64,000 nt of DNA from Nocardioides sp. ChNu-153 (GTDB taxonomy: Bacteria; Actinomycetota; Actinomycetes; Propionibacteriales; Nocardioidaceae). The notes below the pieces were generated by a model. That model searched no databases. It saw nothing but the letters and a program-made list of their open reading frames with translations, and was not told where the DNA came from. The position numbers and the translations under genes are program-made. Below are positions 50,311 to 59,185 of the stretch, in pieces (position 1 is the stretch's first letter; each line of letters starts with the position of its first letter). The stretch is taken from positions 1-64,000 of the forward strand of contig NZ_JADEVT010000006.1 of assembly GCF_030466625.1 (NCBI RefSeq), read 5' to 3'.

Positions 50311-51729
50311 TCAGATGTCGTAGTACAGCTCGAACTCGTGCGGGTGCGGGCGCAGCTGCACGGGGGCGATCTCGTGGGTGCGCTTGTAGTCGACCCAGGT
50401 CTCGATGAGGTCGGGCGTGAAGACGCCGCCCTGGCTCAGGTACTCGTTGTCGGCCTCGAGGGCGTCGAGCACCGCACCCAGCGACGTGGGCACCTGGTCG
50501 ATCTCGGCCATCTCGTCCGGCGGCAGCTCGTAGATGTCCTTGTCGATCGGAGCGGCGGGCTCGATCTTGTTCTTGATGCCGTCGATGCCGGCGAGCATCA
50601 GGGCCGAGAACGCGAGGTACGGGTTCGCCGACGGGTCGGGGAAGCGCGTCTCGATGCGCTTGGCCTTCGGGTTGCTGCCCGTGATCGGGATGCGGACCGA
50701 GGCGGAGCGGTTGCGCGAGGAGTAGACCAGCGAGATCGGCGCCTCGAAGCCCGGCACCAGGCGGTGGAACGAGTTCACCGTCGGGTTCGTGAAGGCGAGC
50801 AGCGACGGGGCGTGCTTCAGGATGCCGCCGATGTACCAGCGCGCGAGGTCGGAGAGACCGCCGTACCCGGACTCGTCGTAGAAGAGCGGCGAGCCGTCTT
50901 TCCACAGCGACTGGTGCACGTGCATGCCCGAGCCGTTGTCACCGAAGATCGGCTTCGGCATGAAGGTGACCGACTTGCCCTGGGCCCACGCGGTGTTCTT
51001 GATGATGTACTTGAACTTCATCACGTCGTCCGCGGCCTTGAGCAGCGTGTCGAAGCGGTAGTTGATCTCCGCCTGACCCGCGGTGCCGACCTCGTGGTGC
51101 GCGCGCTCGACCTGCAGGCCGACGCCCTCCAGGTTCTTCACCATGTCGTCGCGCAGGTCCGTGTAGTGGTCGTACGGCGCGACGGGGAAGTAGCCACCCT
51201 TGAGGCGGGTCTTGTAGCCGAGGTTGTCGCCCTCCTTGCCCGAGTTCCACCAGCCCTCGACGGAGTCGATGTGGTAGTAGCTCTCGTTGACACCCGTGGA
51301 GTAGCGCACGTTGTCGAAGATGTAGAACTCGGCCTCGGGGGCGAAGAACGCGGTGTCCGCGATGCCCGTCGTCTCGAGGTACGCCAGCGCCTTCTTCGCG
51401 ATGTTGCGCGGGTCGCGGGAGTAGGGCTCGCCCGTGATCGGGTCGTGGATGAAGAAGTTGATGACCAGCGTCTTCGCGGTGCGGAACGGGTCGATGTACG
51501 CCGTGGACGGGTCCGGGAACAGGGACATGTCCGACTCGTTGATGGCCTGGAAGCCACGGATCGACGAACCGTCGAAGCCGAGCCCGTCGTCGAAGACCGA
51601 CTGGTCGAACGACGACACGGGGACCGTGAAGTGCTGCATGATGCCGGGCAGGTCGCAGAACCGGACGTCGATCATCTCGACGCCCTCGTCCTTGATGTAC
51701 TTCAGCAGCTCTTCGCTGTTGGCGAACAT
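50311..51729 (-). CDS. glnA: Type I glutamine synthetase
   Basis: It makes glutamine from glutamate, ammonium and ATP. The 472-aa length fits GS-I. Motifs: [24 protein letters not shown] (metal Glu), [35 protein letters not shown], and [20 protein letters not shown]. The adenylylation Tyr is in [10 protein letters not shown] near residue 398. ATG 51729 has an ideal AAGGAGG. Two tandem GlnR boxes lie upstream. The order glnA, RDD protein, DUF4191, lipA, lipB matches M. tuberculosis Rv2220-Rv2217, so this is the glnA1 orthologue. Confidence 0.97.
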   Translation of the reverse strand: MFANSEELLKYIKDEGVEMIDVRFCDLPGIMQHFTVPVSSFDQSVFDDGLGFDGSSIRGFQAINESDMSLFPDPSTAYIDPFRTAKTLVINFFIHDPITGEPYSRDPRNIAKKALAYLETTGIADTAFFAPEAEFYIFDNVRYSTGVNESYYHIDSVEGWWNSGKEGDNLGYKTRLKGGYFPVAPYDHYTDLRDDMVKNLEGVGLQVERAHHEVGTAGQAEINYRFDTLLKAADDVMKFKYIIKNTAWAQGKSVTFMPKPIFGDNGSGMHVHQSLWKDGSPLFYDESGYGGLSDLARWYIGGILKHAPSLLAFTNPTVNSFHRLVPGFEAPISLVYSSRNRSASVRIPITGSNPKAKRIETRFPDPSANPYLAFSALMLAGIDGIKNKIEPAAPIDKDIYELPPDEMAEIDQVPTSLGAVLDALEADNEYLSQGGVFTPDLIETWVDYKRTHEIAPVQLRPHPHEFELYYDI

Positions 51730-51831
51730 TCGTCCTCCTTGGCGGGACGCACCGGGGCGCCACGCTCGTACGGGTGATCCGCCCGGCGCAACCGCGGGCC
51801 GGGCGAGTGCTCTGCAACGTATGCAGGAGCG

Positions 51832-51869
51832 GTTTCGCAACGGTCACCCGATTGTTTCACGCGTGTAAC
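51832..51869 (-). promoter_or_regulatory. Tandem GlnR boxes of the glnA promoter
   Basis: On the minus strand the order is GTTAC-ACGCGT-GAAAC, six bases, GTGAC-CGTTGC-GAAAC. Both match gTnAC-n6-GaAAC, with 22 bp between repeats. This is the classic double GlnR site that activates or represses glnA with nitrogen supply. Confidence 0.85.
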
Positions 51870-51905
51870 AGTGTGGTGCCCGAGGGGCCTGTCGGGCCGC
51901 TCCGA

Positions 51906-51911
51906 TAGCCT
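51906..51911 (+). promoter_or_regulatory. -10 TAGCCT for the RDD gene
   Basis: TAGCCT lies eight bases before the GTG at 51920, supporting GTG over the TTG at 51911, which overlaps the box. Confidence 0.5.
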
Positions 51912-51919
51912 TGCCGACC

Positions 51920-52333
51920 GTGCCGCACACCCAGCAGGAGACCGCCTCGTGGGCCCGCCGTGTGGGGGCCCTCATCGTCGACTGGTTCACCTGCATGTTC
52001 GTCGTCATCGCGTTCGTCGGCCCCGCGCGCTACTTCCCGTCCGAGGGCGACGTCACCACCGGCATCCCGCCGTCGGTGCTGACGTTGCTGCTCTTCGTTG
52101 CCGAGACGACCATCCTCGTCTGCCTCGCCGGCGGCTCCTTCGGCCAGCTCGCGACCCGCCTCCGCGTGGTCCGGTACGACGGACGCCCCGGCACCCTGGA
52201 CCCCTTCCGGTCGCTGGCGCGCGCCGTGCTCATCGCCCTCGTGATCCCGCCGCTGGTCTTCCGGCCCGACGGGCGCGGGCTGCACGACCTGGCGGTCGGG
52301 TCGGCCGTCGTACCGCTCGCGCCGCGACGCTGA
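51920..52333 (+). CDS. RDD family membrane protein
   Basis: The 137-aa membrane protein has RDD-type features: ASWARRVGALIVDWFTCMFVV with the Arg and Asp that name the family, a second helix (VLTLLLFVAETTILVCLAGG), SFGQLATRLRVVRYDG, and a final RGLHDLAVGSAVV. Function is unknown; some relatives act in ion exchange. It is divergent from glnA. In M. tuberculosis Rv2219A is at the same place. Confidence 0.9.
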   Translation: MPHTQQETASWARRVGALIVDWFTCMFVVIAFVGPARYFPSEGDVTTGIPPSVLTLLLFVAETTILVCLAGGSFGQLATRLRVVRYDGRPGTLDPFRSLARAVLIALVIPPLVFRPDGRGLHDLAVGSAVVPLAPRR

Positions 52334-52437
52334 CGAGAACCGCGCGCGTCGAACCGTTTTAGCCGCACGGCACCCGGGGAGGGTGACGTCCGGTCGGCTC
52401 CGTGCCGGCCGTACCTGCACCCACCCGAGAGGAACCC

Positions 52438-53361
52438 ATGTCGCGCCTCAACGTACGACGCGCCGTCGCCGCCACGTCCCTGAGCGTCCTCGCCGTCAGC
52501 GGCCTGGCCGCCTGCGGCTCCGACGACTCCGACAACGCCGACAACGGCACCGACAGCAGCCAGTCCGGCGACTCCGGCGACTCCGACGACTCGGGTGACT
52601 CCGGCGACGCCGTCGACGACTCGCGCTTCGGCGTCGCCGAGGGCGAGGAGGTCGCGGTCGAGGAGTTCGCCGCCGCGTACGGCGACGCCATCGACCAGAT
52701 GGACACGGCCGCGGTGACCATGGAGACCACCACCGGCAGCACGACCAGCTCCCTCGAGGGCGTCGTCGCGTTCGACGCCGAGAGCCCGGAGATGGAGCTG
52801 GAGGGCGAGTTCGCCCCCGGCATGAGCGGCACCATGATCCTGGTGGACAACGTCATGTACATCCCCGCCGACGCCACCGGCAGCCAGTACGTCTCGCTCG
52901 ACCTCGGTGCCGCGGGCAACCCGCTCGGCCAGTCCTTCAAGGCGGCGTACGACGGCGAGTCGGCGCAGGAGCTGTTCGAGACCGCCGCCACCGGCGTCGT
53001 GAGCCAGGGCGAGGAGGAGGTCGACGGCTCGACGGTCGACACCTACGAGGTCACCATCGACGCCGTCGCCTCGCTCGAGGCCCTCGGCCTGGGCGACCTC
53101 GCCGCGGCGGGCGGGTCCGACCTGCCCGAGGAGTTCACGTACGTGGTCGGCTTCGACGAGGACGGCAACGTCGTGCGCTACGACCAGACGATCCCGTCGA
53201 TCGGCGCGCAGCCCGGGTTGACGCAGTCGATCACCTACTCGAACTTCGGTGTCGAGGTCGACGTCGAGGCCCCGGACCCGAGCACGGTGACGGATGGCGC
53301 CGACCTGTTCGGCGGCGGCATCCCCGACAGCTCGGGCGGCTCGAGCGGCTCGAACGGCTGA
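52438..53361 (+). CDS. LppX/LprAFG-like lipoprotein
   Basis: The 307-aa lipoprotein has a signal (LSVLAVSGLAAC, lipobox Cys near 26), followed by a Ser/Asp/Gly-rich linker. The rest resembles LppX_LprAFG proteins that carry lipids across the periplasm: VTMETTTGSTTSSLEGVVAF, GTMILVDNVMYIPA, and VVGFDEDGNVVRYDQTI. ATG at 52438 has GAGAGGAACCC upstream. It is not part of the mycobacterial gene order, so it was inserted into the block. Confidence 0.82.
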   Translation: MSRLNVRRAVAATSLSVLAVSGLAACGSDDSDNADNGTDSSQSGDSGDSDDSGDSGDAVDDSRFGVAEGEEVAVEEFAAAYGDAIDQMDTAAVTMETTTGSTTSSLEGVVAFDAESPEMELEGEFAPGMSGTMILVDNVMYIPADATGSQYVSLDLGAAGNPLGQSFKAAYDGESAQELFETAATGVVSQGEEEVDGSTVDTYEVTIDAVASLEALGLGDLAAAGGSDLPEEFTYVVGFDEDGNVVRYDQTIPSIGAQPGLTQSITYSNFGVEVDVEAPDPSTVTDGADLFGGGIPDSSGGSSGSNG

Positions 53362-53407
53362 GTCCCGCCGTACTTGCTGGGGCACCCGAACCCCGGCACC
53401 ACGCACA

Positions 53408-53443
53408 GAGGGCCCCGGCCGGATCGCTCCGGTCGGGGCCCTC
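53408..53443. terminator. Hairpin between convergent lipoprotein and DUF4191 genes
   Basis: 15-nt arms (53408-53422 and 53429-53443) pair with one wobble around a 6-nt loop, and CTCTC follows. It suits both convergent genes. Confidence 0.8.
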
Positions 53444-53464
53444 TCTCGTGTGGGGGAGCGCGGG

Positions 53465-54166
53465 TCAGCGACCGCGCATGTTCTGGCGCATGCCCTTCAT
53501 GTTCGTCGGCACCGGGCCCTTCGGCAGCGGCACCGCGGAGCGGGTCGCGTCGAAGGCCTTGAGGCGGTTCACCACGTCGGTCATCTCCGCGGGGCGGATC
53601 GCCTTCGGCAGCTTCTGCAGGTGCTTCACGAGCTTCGGCAGGGGCACCTGGCCCTCACCGCGACCGACGATCACCTCGGTGATCGGGGCACCGGCGGCGA
53701 CGCGCTCGTGCTTGCGGCGCTCCGACGTCATCAGCGGGCGGAGCCGGTTGGGGTTGCCCTCGCCGATGAGCACGATGCCCTGGCGGCCGACGGCGCGGTG
53801 CACGACGTCCTGCTGCTTGTTGAACGCGATGACGGGGGCCGAGACCCAGCCGCGGCGCAGCATCTGCAGCGCGGCGGCCGCGGCACCCTTCTGGTCCTCG
53901 ATCTGGGTGTACATCGAGTGCTGGGCGCGGCGGCCGAAGACGATGAGGGTCGCGAGCGAGCCGAAGAGCAGCGCCCCGGGGATCGCGAAGACCAGGTCGG
54001 GACCCGGCAGGAACCAGAAGAGCGCGAAGCCGACGGCCGCCGCGACGACGAAGACGCCGAGCAGGATCAGACCGAGCTTCGGATCGCCCTTCTTGGCCAT
54101 CCGGTAGGTCTCGGCGATCTGCGCCCGGCGCTTCTTCTTCGGCGGGGCCGGCATCTTGGTCGACAT
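53465..54166 (-). CDS. DUF4191 membrane protein
   Basis: The 233-aa protein has a Lys-rich cytosolic start (PPKKKRRAQIAETYRMAKKG), two membrane helices (LGLILLGVFVVAAAVGFALF and the next about 20 residues on), and a cytosolic domain with RRGWVSAPVIAFNKQQDVVH, GRQGIVLIGEG and ITEVIVGRGEGQVPLPKLV. DUF4191 is an actinobacterial family of unknown role found next to lipA. The same order occurs in M. tuberculosis (Rv2219). It follows lipA by 82 bp on the same strand. Confidence 0.9.
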   Translation of the reverse strand: MSTKMPAPPKKKRRAQIAETYRMAKKGDPKLGLILLGVFVVAAAVGFALFWFLPGPDLVFAIPGALLFGSLATLIVFGRRAQHSMYTQIEDQKGAAAAALQMLRRGWVSAPVIAFNKQQDVVHRAVGRQGIVLIGEGNPNRLRPLMTSERRKHERVAAGAPITEVIVGRGEGQVPLPKLVKHLQKLPKAIRPAEMTDVVNRLKAFDATRSAVPLPKGPVPTNMKGMRQNMRGR

Positions 54167-54248
54167 CTCGGTGGTGCCTTCTTCGTCTCGTTCGGCCGGA
54201 GGTGGTCCGGGTCGGGGCGGGGCTGCGGTGGGGCTGCGGTGCGGGGGG

Positions 54249-55220
54249 TCAGACGGCGGCCGGCGCGGCGCCGACGTCGATCGTGACCTCGCCCCCGCGG
54301 GCCTCGACGGCCTGACGGTACAGGCGACCGGCGCGGTACGACGAGCGGACCAGCGGCCCGGACAGGGCACCGGCGAAGCCGATCTCCATCGCCTCGGCCT
54401 GCAGCTCGACGAACTCCTCGGGCTTGACCCAGCGCTCCACGGGGTGGTGGCGCAGCGAGGGCCGCAGGTACTGCGTGATGGTGATGAGGTCGCAGCCGGC
54501 CTCGTGCAGGTCGCGCAGCGCCTGGCTGACCTCCTCGCGGGTCTCGCCCATGCCGAGGATGAGATTGGACTTTGTGACCAGGCCGAACGCGCGGGCCTGG
54601 GTGAGCACGTCGAGGGAGCGCTCGTAGCGGAACGCGGGACGGATGCGCTTGAAGATGCGCGGCACCGTCTCGACGTTGTGCGCGAGCACCTCGGGGCGGG
54701 ACTCGAAGACCTCGGCCAGCAGGTCGGGCTCGCCGTTGAAGTCGGGGATGAGGTTCTCGACGCCCGTGCCGGGGTTGAGCTCGTGGATGGCGCGCACGGT
54801 CTCGGCGTACAGCCACGCGCCGCCGTCGGGCAGGTCGTCGCGGGCGACACCGGTGATGGTCGCGTAGCGCAGCTGCATCGACTGCACGGACTCCGCGACG
54901 CGGCGCGGCTCGTCGCGGTCGAGCGCCTGCGGCTTGCCGGTGTCGATCTGGCAGAAGTCGCAGCGGCGGGTGCACTGGTCGCCGCCGATGAGGAACGTGG
55001 CCTCGCGGTCCTCCCAGCACTCGAAGATGTTGGGACAACCCGCTTCCTGGCACACGGTGTGCAGGCCCTCGGACTTCACGAGGTGCTGCAGCGCCTTGTA
55101 CTCCGGGCCCATCTTCGCCCGGGTCTTGATCCACTCCGGCTTGCGCTCGATCGGGGTCTCCGAGTTGCGCACCTCGAGGCGGAGGAGCTTGCGTCCGTCG
55201 GCGGCTGGCGTCTGGGTCAC
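54249..55220 (-). CDS. lipA: Lipoyl synthase
   Basis: LipA inserts two sulfurs into octanoyl groups on lipoyl domains by radical SAM chemistry. The 323-aa protein has the auxiliary cluster motif [12 protein letters not shown] and the radical-SAM motif CTRRCDFC, then [14 protein letters not shown] [18 protein letters not shown] and [16 protein letters not shown] 55220 has TAGAGT six bases upstream (leaderless). It pairs with lipB about 1.5 kb away; the DUF2243 and CtaG-like genes are inserted between them. Confidence 0.97.
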   Translation of the reverse strand: MTQTPAADGRKLLRLEVRNSETPIERKPEWIKTRAKMGPEYKALQHLVKSEGLHTVCQEAGCPNIFECWEDREATFLIGGDQCTRRCDFCQIDTGKPQALDRDEPRRVAESVQSMQLRYATITGVARDDLPDGGAWLYAETVRAIHELNPGTGVENLIPDFNGEPDLLAEVFESRPEVLAHNVETVPRIFKRIRPAFRYERSLDVLTQARAFGLVTKSNLILGMGETREEVSQALRDLHEAGCDLITITQYLRPSLRHHPVERWVKPEEFVELQAEAMEIGFAGALSGPLVRSSYRAGRLYRQAVEARGGEVTIDVGAAPAAV

Positions 55221-55226
55221 CCCTTC

Positions 55227-55232
55227 ACTCTA
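55227..55232 (-). promoter_or_regulatory. -10 TAGAGT for lipA
   Basis: On the minus strand TAGAGT plus six bases precede GTG 55220, so lipA is probably leaderless. Confidence 0.55.
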
Positions 55233-55360
55233 CGCCTGCTCACCCCGCCCTCCCCGGGCGCGTCCCGGCGCCGGTGACGCACCCGCGGAGGGCACGGGGG
55301 TGCACCGTCCGGCCCGGGGTACAGGCGCCCCGGGAGCAGCGTCGACCGGGAGGGGGAGCC

Positions 55361-55843
55361 GTGGTCACGGACGCGCCGTACGACGTCGCACGACCCGCGG
55401 TCGGGCGCGACCCGACGTACTGGTCCACCTTCCTGCTCGGCGCCGCCGTGATGGCCGCGCTCGACGAGATCGTCTTCCACCAGATGCTCGGCTGGCACCA
55501 CTTCTACGACGCCGCCTCGCTGCGGATCGGGCTGCTCTCCGACGGCCTGCTGCACGCGGCCGAGCTCGTCGCGCTCGTGGCCGGCGGCTTCCTCCTGGCC
55601 GACGCGCGCCGGCGCGGACTCGCTGTCCGCGCGGTCGCCGCAGCCGGGTTCGTGACGGGTCTCGGCGCCTTCCAGCTCTGGGACGGCGTGGTCGACCACA
55701 AGGTGCTGCGGCTGCACCAGGTGCGCTACGGGGTCGACCTGCTGCCGTACGACGCGGCCTGGATCGGCGCGGGCCTGCTGGCCCTCGCGGTGGGCCTCGT
55801 ACTCACGGTGCGCGTGGCACGCCGTCGCCGCTCCGAGGCGTGA
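55361..55843 (+). CDS. DUF2243 membrane protein
   Basis: This 160-aa four-helix membrane protein matches DUF2243: LDEIVFHQMLGWHHFYD, LLSDGLLHAAELVALVAGG, GAFQLWDGVVDHKVLRLHQVR. The conserved His and Asp residues suggest metal or heme binding. GTG 55361 has GGGAGGGGGAG upstream. The stop overlaps the next GTG, so it is co-translated with a CtaG-like gene, a pairing often seen in actinobacteria and Deinococci. Confidence 0.88.
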   Translation: MVTDAPYDVARPAVGRDPTYWSTFLLGAAVMAALDEIVFHQMLGWHHFYDAASLRIGLLSDGLLHAAELVALVAGGFLLADARRRGLAVRAVAAAGFVTGLGAFQLWDGVVDHKVLRLHQVRYGVDLLPYDAAWIGAGLLALAVGLVLTVRVARRRRSEA

Positions 55844-56697
55844 TCGTGGTGGACCACGGCGGGCACGGGGGTCACGGTGACGGGGGAGCGGGCGACCTCC
55901 TCGGCCCGCTGCTCGCCGGGACGGGGCTCGTGCTGCTGCTCGCTGCCGGCGCCGCGTACGTCGGGGCCGCGTGCGTCGTACGCCGGCGCGGCGGGCGGGG
56001 GTGGCCGGCGTACCGGGTCGGGCTGGCCGCGCTCGGTCTCGGGTGCGTCGCGGCGGCGCTGGTCGGCCCGCTCGCGGCCTGGTCGCACGCCGGCTTCACG
56101 GGCCACATGGCGGCCCACCTGCTGGTGGGGATGGTCGCGCCCCTGCTGCTCGTCGCGGCGGCGCCGGTGACGTTGGCGCTGCGGGTGCTGCCCGTAGGTG
56201 CTGCCCGGCGGCTCACCCGTGTGCTGGGCGGCCGGGTGGTGCGGGGCCTCGGCCACCCGGTCGCGGCGGCGGTGCTCAACGTCGGCTCGCTGTGGGTGCT
56301 CTACGCGACGCCGCTGGCGGGCGTGATGCTGCACGACCCGGTGGTGCACCACCTGCTGCTGGCGCACTTCCTCGTCGCGGGCTACCTGCTGACCGCGGCA
56401 CTGGTGGGGGTCGACCCCGCGCCGCACCGCCCCGGCACGGGGGTGCGCCTCGTCGTGCTCGTGCTGGCGGCGGCCGGGCACGCGGTGCTGGCGAAGCACC
56501 TGTGGGCGCACCCGCCGGCCGGCGTCGAGGTCGCGGAGGCCCGCTCGGGCGCGCTGCTCATGTACTACGGCGGAGACGTCGTCGAGCTCGCGCTCGCGGC
56601 GCTCCTGCTCGCGCAGTGGTACGCCGCCGCGCCCGCCCGCCGCGCCTCCGCGGGCCGAGCGGTGGCGACGCGGGGGCTCAGCGGCCGCCGGGCGTGA
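55840..56697 (+). CDS. CtaG-like (caa3-type) cytochrome oxidase assembly protein
   Basis: The 285-aa protein has seven or so membrane segments and family motifs [42 protein letters not shown] and [11 protein letters not shown]. The conserved His residues could carry copper for cytochrome c oxidase assembly. The N-terminus [12 protein letters not shown] adds another possible metal site. The GTG overlaps the DUF2243 stop. Its 3' end overlaps convergent lipB by 20 bp. Confidence 0.85.
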   Translation: MIVVDHGGHGGHGDGGAGDLLGPLLAGTGLVLLLAAGAAYVGAACVVRRRGGRGWPAYRVGLAALGLGCVAAALVGPLAAWSHAGFTGHMAAHLLVGMVAPLLLVAAAPVTLALRVLPVGAARRLTRVLGGRVVRGLGHPVAAAVLNVGSLWVLYATPLAGVMLHDPVVHHLLLAHFLVAGYLLTAALVGVDPAPHRPGTGVRLVVLVLAAAGHAVLAKHLWAHPPAGVEVAEARSGALLMYYGGDVVELALAALLLAQWYAAAPARRASAGRAVATRGLSGRRA

Positions 56698-57427
56698 CGA
56701 GGGTGATGCGCGGCGGCTCGGGGCGCGCCTCGTAGTCGGGGGTCGCGTCGTACGGCTCCCAGGTCAGCAGCCGCCGCAGGTGGTGCTCGACGAGGGGGAG
56801 CACCTCGGTGATCGGCACGTCGCGCCCCAGCTCGGCCGAGAGCGAGGTGACGCCGGCGTCGGTGATGCCGCAGGGGGTGAAGCGGGAGTACCAGTCGAGG
56901 TCGACGTCGCAGTTGAGGGCGAAGCCGTGCATCGTCACCCCGCGGGAGACCCGGATGCCGATGGCGGCGATCTTGCGCTCGGGGCCGCGGTCGTCCGCCT
57001 GCAGCCACACGCCGCTCCGGCCCGGCACGCGCGCGGTGGACACGCCGAGGTCGCGGCACACGGCGATGAGGGCCTCCTCGACGCGCCGCACGTAGTCCAC
57101 GACCAGCACGTGGTCGGGCAGGCGGACCACGGGGTAGCCGACGAGCTGGCCCGGGCCGTGGAACGTGATCTTGCCGCCCCGGTCGACGTCGATGACCTCC
57201 GCGCCGCCGGGGTCGAGCGGACGCTCGTGGGGGTCGGTGCGCTTGCCGCAGGTGAAGACCGGCGGGTGCTGGAGGAGGAGGACGGTGCCCGCGGGCCCGT
57301 CGCCCGGCTCGCCGACCGGGGCGGAGGCGACCTCCTCGTGCACGGCACGCTGCAACGCCCACGCCTCGCGGTAGTCGATCCCGACCTCGCCCGGGCCGAG
57401 CCCGTGCGTGCGCACCACCAGAGCCAT
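56678..57427 (-). CDS. lipB: Octanoyltransferase
   Basis: LipB moves octanoate from ACP to lipoyl domains. The 249-aa protein shows [35 protein letters not shown], the catalytic Lys in [23 protein letters not shown], and the catalytic Cys in [18 protein letters not shown] 57427 has TAGGCT seven bases upstream. Substrates include SucB, encoded 1.8 kb away. Confidence 0.96.
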   Translation of the reverse strand: MALVVRTHGLGPGEVGIDYREAWALQRAVHEEVASAPVGEPGDGPAGTVLLLQHPPVFTCGKRTDPHERPLDPGGAEVIDVDRGGKITFHGPGQLVGYPVVRLPDHVLVVDYVRRVEEALIAVCRDLGVSTARVPGRSGVWLQADDRGPERKIAAIGIRVSRGVTMHGFALNCDVDLDWYSRFTPCGITDAGVTSLSAELGRDVPITEVLPLVEHHLRRLLTWEPYDATPDYEARPEPPRITLVTPGGR

Positions 57428-57434
57428 GGCGTCG

Positions 57435-57440
57435 AGCCTA
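57435..57440 (-). promoter_or_regulatory. -10 TAGGCT for lipB
   Basis: On the minus strand TAGGCT plus seven bases precede ATG 57427, so lipB is probably leaderless. Confidence 0.55.
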
Positions 57441-57508
57441 CGCCCGCCGCGCGCCGGGCCTGTGGACGGGCGCGAGCACGCACGCGCCGACCGCGGCACA
57501 GTGGTCGG

Positions 57509-58153
57509 GTGGTCACGGGACGGGCAGGCGCGGCGCCGGGGGGACGGGCGCGTGCGGGGGCGGCGCGGCACCGCCGTGCCCCGGCGGTGGGCGGGGACAC
57601 GGGGGTGCCCCGCGCGCTGCTGGTCGCGGCGGTCGCGACCCTGCTCGCGCCGCTGGTGCTCGTCGCCTGGGTGGTCGCCGACGTCACGGGCCCCTCCGGG
57701 GCGTCGGGCGCCACCCGGTCCTCCGCACCGACGGCGCCGCCCGTGCCCGCCGCCGTCGCCGTCGTGCGGGGCTGGGACGAGCGCCGCTCGGCCGCCCTGG
57801 CCGACGGCGACGCCGACGCACTGCGGTCGCTGTTCGCGCCCGGTCCGCGGGGCGACACGCTGGCGGCGGCGGACCTCGCGCTGCTCGCGGCGTACGACGC
57901 CCGCGGCCTGCGCGTGGTCGGTCTGGGCTTCCAGCTCGTGGACGTCGACGTGGTCACCGCGGCGGCCGGTACGGCGACCCGCCCCGCCACCCTCCTCGTC
58001 GCCGTGCGCGACCGGATGCCGCGGGCGGCGGTCGCCCGGGGCGACGTCGTGGTCGCGCACCTGCCGGCGCGGGCCGAGGCGCGCCGCGTGCTGCGGTTCG
58101 AGCGCCACGGCGACGACTGGCTGCTGGCCGGGTCGGCCGCAGCGCCCACGTGA
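57509..58153 (+). CDS. Membrane-anchored protein of unknown function
   Basis: The 214-aa product has an Arg/Gly/Ala-rich cytosolic start, a membrane helix near residues 37-57 ([21 protein letters not shown]), and an extracellular domain of about 140 residues with [21 protein letters not shown] and [13 protein letters not shown]. The latter resembles NTF2-like domains of anchored Mce- or SnoaL-type proteins, but this is weak. The start is uncertain within the GC-rich N-terminus. It diverges from lipB. Confidence 0.65.
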   Translation: MVTGRAGAAPGGRARAGAARHRRAPAVGGDTGVPRALLVAAVATLLAPLVLVAWVVADVTGPSGASGATRSSAPTAPPVPAAVAVVRGWDERRSAALADGDADALRSLFAPGPRGDTLAAADLALLAAYDARGLRVVGLGFQLVDVDVVTAAAGTATRPATLLVAVRDRMPRAAVARGDVVVAHLPARAEARRVLRFERHGDDWLLAGSAAAPT

Positions 58154-58174
58154 CGCCCCCCTGACGTGTGGGGG

Positions 58175-59080
58175 TCAGGCGGAGGGGGCGAGCGCCGTGG
58201 CGAGGACGTCGCGGACGTCCTCGTCGTGGAACACGTAGCCCGCGTCGAGCAGCGCCGCCGGACGGGCGCGCACCGAGCCCAGCACCTCCGGCGCCATCCG
58301 GCCCGCGCCGGCGCGGATCAGCGGCGAGGGCACCTTGAGGAAGGCGGGCCGGCGCACCAGGTCGGCCAGCGCGCGGGTGAACTCGGCGTTCGTCGGCACG
58401 TCGGGGCAGCAGAGGTTCACGGGTCCCGCGACGTCGTGCTCGGCGACGAAGACGACGCCGTCGACCCAGTCGCGCAGCGAGATGACCGGGAAGTACTGCC
58501 GACCGTCCCCGAGCTTGGCCGCGCCGCCCAGGCGGAACAGCGGCAGCAGCAGGTTCAGCGGCGCGCTGGCCCGGTCGAGCACGGGGGCGGTGCGCAGCAC
58601 GGCGACGCGGGCGCCGGCCTCGGCGGCGGGGGTCGTGGCGGCCTGCCACTCGCGGGTGACGGTGGTGAGCAGGGCGTCGCCGCGCGAGTCACCCGACTCG
58701 GTGAGCACCGGGTCGCCGGCGTCGCGGTGGTCGCCGTAGTAGGAGATGCCGTTGCCGGCGAGGAAGGCCGGCGGGCGGTCGGCGGCCGCGATGGTCCGGG
58801 CGAGCAGCGCGGTCGTGGTGACCCGGCTGCGGCGCAGCTCGGTGGCCCACTTCCCCGAGTGCGGGTTGCCCATGGTGGGCGAGCCGGCCAGGTTGACCAC
58901 GGCATCGGCGGAGCCGACGAGACCGGCGTCGACCACACCCGCGTAGGGGTCCCACCGCGAGGTGTCCGCGGACGTGGAGTCGCGCCGTACCAGCCGGGTC
59001 ACGTCGTGCCCGCGACCCCGCAGCGCCCGGACGAGGGCCTGGCCCAGGAAGCCGGACGAGCCGGCGACGACGACGTGCAT
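58175..59080 (-). CDS. TIGR01777 family NAD-dependent epimerase-like protein
   Basis: The 301-aa protein has an extended-SDR start MHVVVAGSSGFLGQALVRAL and family motifs AVVNLAGSPTMGNPHSGKW, SGISYYG-type NGISYYGDHRDAG, FPVISLRDWVDGVVF, and a C-terminal LLDAGYVFHDEDVRDVLA. The family is sometimes called SulA-like but has no proven reaction. It lies downstream of sucB on the same strand, as Rv2216 lies by dlaT. Confidence 0.92.
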   Translation of the reverse strand: MHVVVAGSSGFLGQALVRALRGRGHDVTRLVRRDSTSADTSRWDPYAGVVDAGLVGSADAVVNLAGSPTMGNPHSGKWATELRRSRVTTTALLARTIAAADRPPAFLAGNGISYYGDHRDAGDPVLTESGDSRGDALLTTVTREWQAATTPAAEAGARVAVLRTAPVLDRASAPLNLLLPLFRLGGAAKLGDGRQYFPVISLRDWVDGVVFVAEHDVAGPVNLCCPDVPTNAEFTRALADLVRRPAFLKVPSPLIRAGAGRMAPEVLGSVRARPAALLDAGYVFHDEDVRDVLATALAPSA

Positions 59081-59107
59081 GACGGACCTCCGAGGTGCCG
59101 GGACGGG

Positions 59108-59139
59108 GACGGCCCCGCCCACAGTAGGGCGGGGCCGTC
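59108..59139 (-). terminator. Terminator downstream of sucB
   Basis: Perfect 13-bp arms (59108-59120 and 59127-59139) around ACAGTA. It lies between sucB and the TIGR01777 gene, so the two are probably separate transcripts. Confidence 0.8.
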
Positions 59140-59185
59140 TACGGGCCGTGCGGGTCAGCGGCGCGGGGCCGCGGACCGGTGGTGC

